From QNZT01 sp964573205 (GTDB taxonomy: Bacteria; Campylobacterota; Campylobacteria; Campylobacterales; QNZT01): a stretch of 9,865 bases of DNA. Positions 1-7,709 of the stretch are shown here, piece by piece. The translations under genes and the position numbers were made by a program. The DNA is taken from positions 1 through 9,865 of the forward strand of contig CAZNIT010000025.1 of NCBI GenBank assembly GCA_964573205.1, given 5' to 3'. How positions within the stretch are numbered: the stretch's first letter is position 1; each line of letters opens with the position of its first letter. The notes below the pieces were generated by a model. The model did no database searches. It was not told the origin of the DNA and saw nothing but the letters and a program-made list of their open reading frames with translations.

Positions 1-2054
1 TTTTTAGGAACTTCCGCATAGTGGTCGAATTCCATAGCATATGTCGCGCGACCTTGTGTTGCGGATCTGAGATCTGTCGAATAACCGAACATTTCGGACA
101 AAGGAACAAAAGCGTTGACAATCTTGTTACCCGCTCTATCATCCATTCCCTCAATCTGTCCTCTTCTTCTGTTAAGATCACCGATAACATCACCCATAAA
201 ATCTTCAGGAACTTCAACTTCAACTTTCATCATAGGCTCTAAGATTACGGCATTTGCCTTTCTCGCACCCTCTTTGAAGCCCATTGACGCGGCAAGTTTA
301 AACGCCATTTCCGATGAATCGACATCATGGTAACTTCCGTCATAAAGCGTAACTTTTACATCTTCAACGGGATAACCGGCAAGAACACCGCCTTGCATTG
401 CCTCTTGAATACCTTTATCAACAGCAGGAATGTACTCTCTTGGAACCGTACCACCTTTGATGGCATCGACAAACTCATACCCCTCACCAGGCTCCAACGG
501 TTCAATTTTAAGAAAAACATGACCGTATTGACCGCGACCGCCCGATTGTTTAGCATATTTATACTCTTGTTCGACAGAGTCTCTTATCGTCTCACGGTAA
601 GCAACCTGAGGCTGACCAATTTCCGCTTCGACCTTAAATTCTCTCATCATACGATCAACAAGAATCTCAAGATGAAGCTCACCCATACCGGAGATAATTG
701 TCTGACCGCTCTCTTCATCGGTCTCAACTCTAAATGACGGATCTTCTTGTGCAAGCTTTTGAAGCGCTATACCCATTTTTTCTTGATCGGCTTTTGTTTT
801 CGGCTCTACGGCAACGGAGATAACAGGCTCCGGAAAATCCATTCTCTCAAGTACAACTTTGTCGGAAGGATCGCAAAGAGTATCGCCTGTTGTCGTACTT
901 TTAAGACCGACAACAGCACCGATTTCACCCGCATAGATCTCTTTGACCTCTTCTCTTTTGATAGCATGCATCTTCATGATACGACCGATTCTCTCTTTTT
1001 TATCTTTCGTCGAATTGTGTACATATGAACCGGACTCCAAAGAACCTCTATAAACACGAATGAATGTCAACTGTCCTACAAAAGGATCCGTCATGATTTT
1101 AAACGCAAGCGCGGCAAAAGGGCCGTCATCCGTTGATTCTACGATAACTTCTTCCTCTTCGTTCTCCATCATAGTACCTTTGATACCGCCGACTTCAGTC
1201 GGTGCGGGAAGATAGTCTACAACAGCATCAAGAAGTGTTTGAACACCTTTGTTTTTAAACGCCGTACCACAAGTCATAGGCACTATATGCATACCGATGG
1301 TTGCGGCTTTGATACCGGCCATGATCTCATCGTTCGTAAGCTCTTCACCTTCAAGATATTTTTCCATTAATTCGTCGTTACCATCAGCTTCGGAAATTTT
1401 TTCGATCATCTTTTCTCTATATTCTTGGGCTTTTTCTTGAAGCTCGGGACGGATATCTTGTTCATGATATGCTGAACCCATCGCCGCTTCGGCATCCCAC
1501 ACGATCTCTTTCATTTTAACAAGATCGATGATTCCTTCGAAATTCTCTTCAGCGCCGATTGGTAGTTGAATAGCTACAGGATTACCTTTAAGTCTCTCTT
1601 CTATTTGTCTCTCGACTTCATAAAAATCGGCACCGGTTCTATCCATCTTGTTTACAAATACGATAGATGGAACTCCGTAACGGTTTCTTTGTCGCCATAC
1701 TGTCTCGGACTGAGGCTGGACACCGCCCACTGCACAAAATACGGAAACGGCACCATCAAGTACACGCATAGAACGCTCGACTTCAATCGTAAAGTCAACG
1801 TGGCCGGGAGTATCGATAATATTTATCTGTTTGCCTCTCCATTCACAAGTAGTCGCAGCGGAAGTGATGGTAATACCTCTTTCTTGTTCCTGCTCCATCC
1901 AGTCCATCGTCGCAGCACCGTCATGAACTTCACCGATTTTATGCTCAACTCCCGTATAAAAAAGGATTCTCTCCGTCGTCGTTGTTTTACCCGCATCTAT
2001 ATGCGCAGCAATACCGATATTTCTTACATCTTCTAATTTATGAGATCTTGGCAT
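1..2054 (-). CDS. fusA: Translation elongation factor G (3' end cut by window edge)
   Basis: EF-G is the cytoplasmic GTPase that moves tRNA and mRNA through the ribosome after peptide bond formation and, with RRF, splits ribosomes for recycling. The frame is open for 684 codons from ATG 2054 to the window edge. Visible motifs: G1 AHIDAGKT (residues 17-24), switch I ERGITI (58-63), G3 DTPGH (81-85) and G4 NKMD (135-138). Domain IV carries the GGRGQYGHV stretch and the tip loop GSYHDVDSSE, whose His enters the decoding centre in the family. The last visible residues, AEVPK, match the C-terminal end of the family, so probably only about 8-15 residues are missing. The ATG is preceded by AAAGGA with 6 nt spacing. 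It lies 12 nt downstream of rpsG, so it is cotranscribed and probably translationally coupled. Codon use is like rpoC (GCC/GCG alanines frequent), unlike rpoB. Identity is certain; only the terminus is unseen. Confidence 0.98.
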   Translation of the reverse strand, partial: MPRSHKLEDVRNIGIAAHIDAGKTTTTERILFYTGVEHKIGEVHDGAATMDWMEQEQERGITITSAATTCEWRGKQINIIDTPGHVDFTIEVERSMRVLDGAVSVFCAVGGVQPQSETVWRQRNRYGVPSIVFVNKMDRTGADFYEVERQIEERLKGNPVAIQLPIGAEENFEGIIDLVKMKEIVWDAEAAMGSAYHEQDIRPELQEKAQEYREKMIEKISEADGNDELMEKYLEGEELTNDEIMAGIKAATIGMHIVPMTCGTAFKNKGVQTLLDAVVDYLPAPTEVGGIKGTMMENEEEEVIVESTDDGPFAALAFKIMTDPFVGQLTFIRVYRGSLESGSYVHNSTKDKKERIGRIMKMHAIKREEVKEIYAGEIGAVVGLKSTTTGDTLCDPSDKVVLERMDFPEPVISVAVEPKTKADQEKMGIALQKLAQEDPSFRVETDEESGQTIISGMGELHLEILVDRMMREFKVEAEIGQPQVAYRETIRDSVEQEYKYAKQSGGRGQYGHVFLKIEPLEPGEGYEFVDAIKGGTVPREYIPAVDKGIQEAMQGGVLAGYPVEDVKVTLYDGSYHDVDSSEMAFKLAASMGFKEGARKANAVILEPMMKVEVEVPEDFMGDVIGDLNRRRGQIEGMDDRAGNKIVNAFVPLSEMFGYSTDLRSATQGRATYAMEFDHYAEVPK

Positions 2055-2060
2055 TTGCTA

Positions 2061-2066
2061 TCCTTT
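2061..2066 (-). promoter_or_regulatory. Shine-Dalgarno of fusA, adjacent to rpsG stop
   Basis: AAAGGA lies immediately after the rpsG TAA (2067-2069) and 6 nt before the fusA ATG. A ribosome ending rpsG would cover this site, which suggests termination-reinitiation coupling of S7 and EF-G synthesis. The coupling is inferred; the sequence is seen. Confidence 0.8.
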
Positions 2067-2537
2067 TTACCATCTGTAGTGAGCAAAAGCTTTATTTGCT
2101 TCAGCCATTTTATAAGTATCTTCTTTTTTCTTATATGAAGCACCTCTCTCATTCGCCGCATCGATCAACTCGTTCGCTAATCTATCCTTCATGGTTCTTT
2201 CAGATCTTTTTCTGGTAAATCCTATAATCCATCTAAGTGCGAGAGACTGCTGTCTTACGGGTCTTACTTCGACAGGCACCTGATATGTAGCACCGCCGAT
2301 TCTTCTACTTTTTACTTCCATGACGGGTTTAATATTTTCCACGGCTTTATAAAATACGTCGATACCTTTCTCGTCTTCGACCTTTTTGTCGATTATATCG
2401 ATAGCATCGTAAAAAATCTTCGCCGCAACACTTTTTTTACCATCTAGCATAATGGAGTTAATAAACTTCGATACCAATTTTGAGTTATAAATCGGATCAG
2501 GTAATATTTCCCTTACGGGAGCTTTTCTTCTTCTCAT
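2067..2537 (-). CDS. rpsG: 30S ribosomal protein S7
   Basis: S7 is a primary binder of the 16S rRNA 3' major domain; it nucleates the 30S head and lines the E site and mRNA exit channel. The 156-residue product equals the usual family length. Visible hallmarks are the basic N-terminus MRRRKAPVRE, the beta-hairpin RRIGGATYQVPVEVRP (residues 78-93), the basic RKRSERTMKDRLANE segment and the conserved C-terminal FAHYRW. The ATG at 2537 has AAGGAAG at 2541-2547 close upstream. It sits between rpsL (115-nt gap) and fusA (12-nt gap) in classic str-operon order. In E. coli S7 is the translational repressor of this operon and acts at the rpsL-rpsG gap; whether that holds here is unknown, but the gap is long enough and has an inverted repeat. 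Confidence 0.98.
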   Translation of the reverse strand: MRRRKAPVREILPDPIYNSKLVSKFINSIMLDGKKSVAAKIFYDAIDIIDKKVEDEKGIDVFYKAVENIKPVMEVKSRRIGGATYQVPVEVRPVRQQSLALRWIIGFTRKRSERTMKDRLANELIDAANERGASYKKKEDTYKMAEANKAFAHYRW

Positions 2538-2571
2538 AGTCTTCCTTCAATTTTTTGCAAATTTACTCAAA

Positions 2572-2595
2572 CTTTACCCAAAATTCACGGTAAAG
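2572..2595 (-). promoter_or_regulatory. Inverted repeat in rpsL-rpsG gap, possible S7 control element
   Basis: On the coding strand CTTTACC (2589-2595) and GGTAAAG (2572-2578) form a perfect 7-bp inverted repeat around a 10-nt loop. It ends 34 nt before the rpsG ATG. No U-run follows, so it does not look like a terminator. By position it corresponds to the E. coli intercistronic site where S7 represses its own translation, but I see no clear match to the E. coli structure. Role is inferred. Confidence 0.35.
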
Positions 2596-2603
2596 CCTGC
2601 CCA

Positions 2604-2640
2604 AATTAATTACAATTATTTTAATATAAATTTATTTATT
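2604..2640 (-). promoter_or_regulatory. AT block in rpsL-rpsG gap, weak promoter candidate
   Basis: This stretch is A or T at every position except one C on the + strand (2613). The coding strand contains TATATT (2623-2628), which could act as a -10 box; Campylobacterota sigma70 promoters often lack a recognisable -35 and sit in T-rich DNA. A start here would give an rpsG-fusA transcript with a leader of about 80 nt. AT-rich spacers are common in such genomes, so this is a low-confidence call. Confidence 0.2.
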
Positions 2641-2652
2641 GACGATTAACGC

Positions 2653-3024
2653 CTACTTCGGTCTTTTCGTACCGTATTTACTTCTTGCAACTTTTCTGTT
2701 CGCAACACCGGCCGTATCGAGCGCTCCACGAACAATATGATATTTAACACCGGGAAGATCTTTTACCCTTCCACCTCTAACAAGTACGATCGAGTGCTCT
2801 TGAAGGTTGTGACCTTCACCACCGATATAACTGATCACTTCAAATCCGCTCGTAAGTCTAACTTTCGCAACTTTTCTAAGTGCTGAGTTAGGCTTTTTGG
2901 GAGTTGTTGTGTAAACTCTCGTACAAACGCCTCTTCTTTGAGGACATTTGTCAAGTGCCGGTGATTTAGATTTTTTGATCACCTTTTTTCTCTCTTTACG
3001 AATCAACTGATTAATAGTCGGCAC
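2653..3024 (-). CDS. rpsL: 30S ribosomal protein S12 (GTG start)
   Basis: S12 sits at the 30S decoding centre and helps control tRNA selection accuracy. With the GTG at 3024 the product is 123 residues beginning MPTINQL, matching the family N-terminus and length (124 in E. coli). Conserved elements are CPQRRGVCTRV (27-37), TPKKPNSALRKVAKVRL (41-57) and GGRVKDLPGVKYH (84-96). K43, K88 and P91, sites of known streptomycin-resistance changes, carry wild-type residues, and D89 is the position methylthiolated in E. coli. The frame opens further to an ATG at 3051 and a TTG at 3057, but the extra residues (MEKIKKGKN) are outside the family alignment and have no ribosome binding site, whereas AAGGA precedes the GTG by 6 nt. 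It is preceded by a 173-nt gap that may hold its own promoter. Confidence 0.97.
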   Translation of the reverse strand: MPTINQLIRKERKKVIKKSKSPALDKCPQRRGVCTRVYTTTPKKPNSALRKVAKVRLTSGFEVISYIGGEGHNLQEHSIVLVRGGRVKDLPGVKYHIVRGALDTAGVANRKVARSKYGTKRPK

Positions 3025-3030
3025 ATTTTT

Positions 3031-3035
3031 TCCTT
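3031..3035 (-). promoter_or_regulatory. Shine-Dalgarno that fixes the rpsL start
   Basis: AAGGA in an A-rich context lies 6 nt before GTG 3024. No comparable purine motif precedes ATG 3051 or TTG 3057. An out-of-frame ATG (3024-3026) overlaps the GTG in the string ATGTG, so it shares this site. Confidence 0.8.
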
Positions 3036-3064
3036 TTTTAATTTTCTCCATAAACAATAACTAG

Positions 3065-3107
3065 TGTTTACAAAGGTGCGCAATAATACTCAAATTTTGT
3101 TTACAAA
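3065..3107. repeat. Duplicated 10-mer TGTTTACAAA flanking the rpsL promoter candidate
   Basis: Two exact copies of TGTTTACAAA on the + strand (TTTGTAAACA on the coding strand) lie at 3065-3074 and 3098-3107, 33 bp apart, about three helical turns. The upstream copy sits within TTTGTAAACAAA, which has symmetric TTTGT/ACAAA arms. The copies bracket the candidate -10 box at 3083-3088. This could be a pair of regulator sites or chance in AT-rich DNA; no regulator is assigned. Confidence 0.35.
3083..3102 (-). promoter_or_regulatory. Candidate sigma70 promoter for rpsL-rpsG-fusA
   Basis: On the coding strand TATTAT (3083-3088) is preceded by AAAATTTGAG and further upstream by a T-run. There is no good TTGACA at 16-18 bp, as is usual for Campylobacterota promoters. 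Transcription would start near 3075, leaving a leader of about 50 nt before the rpsL GTG. It is supported only by its position after the rpoC hairpin and by the box itself. Confidence 0.35.
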
Positions 3108-3153
3108 AAGCTTAATAAAGGCTATTTTCAGGAGCCGACCGCCAGAAGGGGAA

Positions 3154-3184
3154 TCACGGGAGCTTACAAAATTCGCTCCCGTAA
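3154..3184 (-). terminator. Strong hairpin just downstream of rpoC, no U-tract
   Basis: The transcript strand folds UUACGGGAGC (3175-3184) with GCUCCCGUGA (3154-3163) around an 11-nt loop: 10 bp with one G-U pair and a GC-rich core. It begins 13 nt after the rpoC stop. The following bases are UUCCCCUUCUGG rather than a U-run, so a canonical intrinsic terminator is not shown. It may be a partial attenuator, a 3'-end stabiliser for the rpoBC message or a processing site between rpoBC and the str genes. Confidence 0.5.
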
Positions 3185-3197
3185 GATCTAGTTATCG

Positions 3198-6100
3198 TTA
3201 CGATTCGTTAAGTTTCAATTTGACTTTCTGATCTTTATACATACCCGTACCAACAGGTATCATTCGCCCAAGAATGACATTCTCTTTAAGATCTTCAAGA
3301 TAATCGGTCTTACCGGCGATACTAGCTTCGGTAAGAACCTTCGTAGTCTCCTGAAACGATGCCGCCGATATAATGGAGTCCGCATTTATCGCCGCTCTTG
3401 TCACACCAAGTAAAGTAGGCTCGGCAATAGCGGGTTCTCCTCCGATTTTGATAATTCTCTCATTCTCTTCTCTTAGTTTTCTACGACTTATCAAATCTCC
3501 GGTAATAAAATGAGTATCACCGCTATCGACTATTTTAACCTGTCTCAACATTTGAGAAACAATCACTTCGATATGTTTATCACTGATAGCGACACCTTGC
3601 GAGCGATAAACTTGCTGTATTTCACTTATGAGGTAAAAATGCAGAGATTTTTCACCCATAATTCTAAGAATATCATGACTAGAAACTTGCCCGTCGGTCA
3701 GTTTTTCGCCCACTTGAACATACTCACCTGCATGAACCAAAATTTGTCTGTTTTTATCGACAAGATACTCTTTAAAATTTCCGTCGTCCGTATCTATGAT
3801 AATTCTCTCTTTCGCACGAAGCGGTTTACCAAATCTCACAGTTCCTGCAACTTCTGCAATCACAGCCGGGCTTTTTGGTTTTCTCGCTTCAAAAAGTTCA
3901 CTAACTCGCGGAAGACCGCCGGTAATATCTTTTGATTTAGCTACGGCTTTTGGAACTTTTGCAAGCTCATCGGCTTGTTTCACTTCGGCTCCGTTTTCAA
4001 TCAATATAGAAGTTTTGGGTTCTAGTGCGTATTTTTTAATCTCACCGCTTTTGGTCGCAAGAACGATGGCCGGTTTGTATCCCGAAGGTATATACTCGTT
4101 TATAACCAGTCTTGATTGTCCGAATTCATCCAATTGCTCGGTTGCGGTATGTCCGGGATCGATATCTTCAAACGTCACGACACCGTCCTCTTCGGCGATA
4201 ATCGGAGTTGAATACGGATCCCACTGTGCAATGATGATCTGTTCGTCACTTTGAGGTTTAGCTATCAAATCAGTCGCCTTAACCGTTTCGTTATCGTTGA
4301 ACTCGACAATGGATTTTCTAGGAATATAGTGTCTGACGGCCTCTCTACCCTCTTCATCGGCAATAATCGCAAAAAGCCCTTTCTCTTCAACCGTATGACC
4401 CTTTTTGATATCTTCGAATCTCTCGAGATAATCACCTGTCAATTGAAAATATTTGATAACCCCGTCGGCCCTCGCACTTATTTTCTGAACTACCGGCTCG
4501 CCGTTTTCAATCATCAAAATACTACCGAATTGAATTCTGTTCGGTATATTCCATCCCTCTTTGATAACCTCGACTATACTCTCACCCGCTTTTACATCAT
4601 TGTTGTCATAAGGTAGATAAAATTTACCCTCCATTTTCCCGCTGATACCGGCAAGCTCGTTGGGTTTTGCTATATCGTTTTTTCGTAATACGAATTTCGC
4701 CGTATCTTTAGCGCCTTTTACGGTGATAACCATCTCTTCATGAGCATACTCGACAACAACTTTTCCGTCATGCGGTGCCTTTATCTTCGGCTCGACAAGT
4801 AAAACGGCGGCGTTTCTTCTATTTGCGACTATCTTTTCACCGTTTGAGTTGACATAGGTTTTCAAATTATAAAATCTAATAAATCCCTCTTTTTTGGCCA
4901 CAACTTGTTTATCTTGCTGTTCAGTCGAAGCCGTACCGCCTATATGGAACGTTCTTAGAGTCAGCTGCGTTCCGGGTTCACCGATGGACTGCGCCGATAT
5001 GATACCGACCGCTTCGCCTTTTTTAACAAGTTTCGCTTTACCTAGATTTAGACCATAACATCTCGCACATACGCCTTTGTTCGATTTACAGGTAATAGGC
5101 GTTCTGATAACCGCCGCTTTTATCCCCGCCTCTTTTATATTTTGAGCGGCTTTTTCATCAATAAGAGTTCCTTCCACAAACAGTACTTCGTTCGTGATAG
5201 GATCAATAATGTTTTCAGCCAAAACTCTTCCTAAAACTCTATCTTCCAAAGACTCCACAAGTTCACCGTGGACATTGATTTCGGTAATCTCCACACCTTC
5301 ATGCGTACCGCAGTCATCTTCCGAAATTTTGACATTTTGACTAACATCCACAAGTTTTCTTGTAAGATAACCGGCATTGGCCGTTTTTAATGCCGTATCC
5401 GCAAGACCTTTTCTCGCACCGTGGGTCGAGATGAAGTACTCCAATACATTCAAACCTTCACGGAAATTAGAGATAATGGGAGTTTCGATGATCGAACCGT
5501 CGGGTTTGGCCATAAGTCCCCTCATTCCCGCAAGCTGTCTAATCTGTGCCGCAGAACCTCTCGCACCGGAATCCGCCATCATATAGATGGAGTTAAATCC
5601 TTGTTTATCATGCTTCATAAGCGTCATCATCTCATTTGCGAGAAGATTGTTGGTATTTGTCCAGATATCGATGATTTTATTATATCTCTCCTGCTCGGTC
5701 AATAAACCGGCGGAAAATTGTTGCTGAATCTCAAGAACCTTGTTCTTGGACTCTCTAATCACCTCTTCTTTGTTATCGGGAACATTAATATCATCAATCG
5801 AGATGGATATACCCGCGTCGGTGGAGTATTTGAAGCCTAAAGCTTTTAAGCTATCCAAAATTTCGGCAGTCGCGTAAGTATCACCGACTTTATAGATATG
5901 ATCAACGAGATTTCCTATATCCTTTTTCTTCAATACCCTATTCCACAAATCTTCCGGAACGAAATCGGGAAGTATGGCTTTGATGATCATCCTACCGGCG
6001 GTAGTATGAACAAGTCTGCCGTCAACGACGGTTTTTATTTTCGCTTGAGTCTCCAAAATTCCCGCATCAAGTGCGATAGTAATCTCATCTATATTCGCGA

Positions 6101-7709
6101 ACAGTTTATTCGATCCTTTAGCGTTCTCTTTTTCAAGGCTCAGATAGTAAATTCCAAGAACCATATCCTGTGTAGGTACGGCAATCGCCTTACCTGAAGC
6201 CGGAAGTAAAATATTGTTCGACGAGAGCATCAAAACTTTGCACTCCGCGATCGCTTCACGAGAAAGAGGCACATGAACCGCCATCTGATCACCGTCGAAA
6301 TCGGCATTGAACGCCGAACAAACAAGCGGATGAAGCTGTATGGCTTTACCGTCTATCAAAACAGGATGAAACGCCTGAATAGAAAGTTTATGAAGCGTCG
6401 GCGCACGGTTTAGCATAACCGGATAATTATCGACCACCTCTTGCAAACACTCCCATACTTCGTTCGTTTTAGACTCGATCATTCTTTTTGCCTGTTTGAT
6501 CGTAGTGGCGTAACCTTTATCTTCAAGTTTTGCTAAAAGATGCGGCTTGAAAAGCTCAAGCGCCATGGTTTTTGGCAACCCGCACTGATCCATACGAAGA
6601 CTAGGTCCCACTACAATAACGGAGCGCCCCGAGAAGTCAACTCTCTTACCAAGAAGATTCTGACGGAACCGTCCCTGCTTACCTTTAATAATCTCACTCA
6701 AAGATTTAAGAGGTCTTTTGTTGGCACCTTTTACGGCATTTGCACGACGACCGTTATCAAAAAGAGCGTCAACCGACTCTTGAAGCATTCTTTTTTCATT
6801 TCTTATAATGATCTCCGGAGCATCTAGCTCTACAAGTCTTTTTAGTCTAGCATTTCTGTTTATAACTCTTCTATATAGGTCATTTACATCAGAAACTGCA
6901 AATTTTCCGCCGTCAAGGGAAACTAGAGGTCTAAGATCCGGAGGAAGAACGGGGAGTATGGTTATCATCATCCATTCCGGTCTATTGCCGCTATTAACGA
7001 AAGATTCGACAACCTTCAATCTTTTTACCAACTGTTTTTTCTTAGCTTCCGATTTCGTATCTTCCATCTCTTGCTTTAAAGTCTCAAGAGTTTCGATAAG
7101 ATCGAATTCCTCCAGAAGATCTTTTATCGCTTCTCCTCCCATTTGAGCGTCAAAACCGGAATCTACGAATCTTTGCTCGAGAGATTGATACTGCTCTTCA
7201 TTCAAAACATCATATTTCAAAACTTTTTTAGTATTCTCATGATCATAATAAGCTTCACCGGGGTTTTTCACTATATACGCTTCATAATATAACACTCTCT
7301 CCAAATCTTTCATCTTGATACCCAATAAAGTACCGATTCTACTCGGAAGAGAGTTAACATACCATATATGAGCCACAGGCGTTACAAGCTCAATATGCCC
7401 CATTCTAGATCGTCTAACTTTACTTGTAGTGACTTCAACACCGCACTTTTCACACTTGATACCTTTATAGCGCATCTTTTTATATTTACCGCAAAGACAC
7501 TCGTAGTCACGAACGGGTCCGAAAATTTTCGCACAAAAAAGCCCGTCACGTTCCGGTTTTAACGTTCTATAATTTATAGTCTCAGGTTTTTTTACCTCTC
7601 CGTAACTCCATGAGAGTATTCTCTCCGGACTCGCAAGCTTTAGTCTAAAAGCTTCAAAGTCTCTTGGACGGTTCTCTTCGTTAATCTCTATCGGAATCAG
7701 ATTCTTCAC
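3198..7709 (-). CDS. rpoC: DNA-directed RNA polymerase subunit beta'
   Basis: Beta' holds the catalytic Mg and most of the DNA-binding clamp of RNA polymerase. The product is 1503 aa, longer than the 1407 of E. coli and in the range of Campylobacterota. Visible in order: N-terminal zinc site C71, C73, C86, C89; the clamp and rudder region; the active-site NADFDGDQM (468-476) with D470, D472 and D474 binding Mg; bridge helix around 758-790 (YFISTHGARKGLADTALKTA); second zinc site C800, C874, C881, C884; trigger-loop segment QSIGEPGTQLTLRTFHIGG (907-925); then a long insert with repeated barrel-like DGV motifs before the C-terminal part ending KLKLNES. The start is GTG 7709: AAGGAG lies 6 nt upstream and an in-frame TAG lies two codons upstream, so no earlier start is possible. 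It overlaps rpoB by 29 nt in the +1 frame. Identity certain. Confidence 0.99.
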   Translation of the reverse strand: MKNLIPIEINEENRPRDFEAFRLKLASPERILSWSYGEVKKPETINYRTLKPERDGLFCAKIFGPVRDYECLCGKYKKMRYKGIKCEKCGVEVTTSKVRRSRMGHIELVTPVAHIWYVNSLPSRIGTLLGIKMKDLERVLYYEAYIVKNPGEAYYDHENTKKVLKYDVLNEEQYQSLEQRFVDSGFDAQMGGEAIKDLLEEFDLIETLETLKQEMEDTKSEAKKKQLVKRLKVVESFVNSGNRPEWMMITILPVLPPDLRPLVSLDGGKFAVSDVNDLYRRVINRNARLKRLVELDAPEIIIRNEKRMLQESVDALFDNGRRANAVKGANKRPLKSLSEIIKGKQGRFRQNLLGKRVDFSGRSVIVVGPSLRMDQCGLPKTMALELFKPHLLAKLEDKGYATTIKQAKRMIESKTNEVWECLQEVVDNYPVMLNRAPTLHKLSIQAFHPVLIDGKAIQLHPLVCSAFNADFDGDQMAVHVPLSREAIAECKVLMLSSNNILLPASGKAIAVPTQDMVLGIYYLSLEKENAKGSNKLFANIDEITIALDAGILETQAKIKTVVDGRLVHTTAGRMIIKAILPDFVPEDLWNRVLKKKDIGNLVDHIYKVGDTYATAEILDSLKALGFKYSTDAGISISIDDINVPDNKEEVIRESKNKVLEIQQQFSAGLLTEQERYNKIIDIWTNTNNLLANEMMTLMKHDKQGFNSIYMMADSGARGSAAQIRQLAGMRGLMAKPDGSIIETPIISNFREGLNVLEYFISTHGARKGLADTALKTANAGYLTRKLVDVSQNVKISEDDCGTHEGVEITEINVHGELVESLEDRVLGRVLAENIIDPITNEVLFVEGTLIDEKAAQNIKEAGIKAAVIRTPITCKSNKGVCARCYGLNLGKAKLVKKGEAVGIISAQSIGEPGTQLTLRTFHIGGTASTEQQDKQVVAKKEGFIRFYNLKTYVNSNGEKIVANRRNAAVLLVEPKIKAPHDGKVVVEYAHEEMVITVKGAKDTAKFVLRKNDIAKPNELAGISGKMEGKFYLPYDNNDVKAGESIVEVIKEGWNIPNRIQFGSILMIENGEPVVQKISARADGVIKYFQLTGDYLERFEDIKKGHTVEEKGLFAIIADEEGREAVRHYIPRKSIVEFNDNETVKATDLIAKPQSDEQIIIAQWDPYSTPIIAEEDGVVTFEDIDPGHTATEQLDEFGQSRLVINEYIPSGYKPAIVLATKSGEIKKYALEPKTSILIENGAEVKQADELAKVPKAVAKSKDITGGLPRVSELFEARKPKSPAVIAEVAGTVRFGKPLRAKERIIIDTDDGNFKEYLVDKNRQILVHAGEYVQVGEKLTDGQVSSHDILRIMGEKSLHFYLISEIQQVYRSQGVAISDKHIEVIVSQMLRQVKIVDSGDTHFITGDLISRRKLREENERIIKIGGEPAIAEPTLLGVTRAAINADSIISAASFQETTKVLTEASIAGKTDYLEDLKENVILGRMIPVGTGMYKDQKVKLKLNES

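Noticed and set aside
327..737. Long + strand open frames opposite fusA (327-737 and 1566-2036), opposite rpoC (3510-3935, 3796-4254, 4251-4616) and opposite rpoB
   Set aside because: They are antisense shadows of certain, highly conserved genes. Their translations show no recognisable family, and some overlap each other in different frames.
3025..3057. N-terminal extension of S12 from TTG 3057 or ATG 3051
   Set aside because: No ribosome binding site at either codon, the extra residues fall outside the S12 family, and GTG 3024 has a well-spaced AAGGA and gives the exact family N-terminus.
3109..3123. Small stem followed by TTTTT on the coding strand, possible terminator upstream of rpsL
   Set aside because: Only about 5 bp with a bulge in AT-rich DNA; too weak to support as a terminator.
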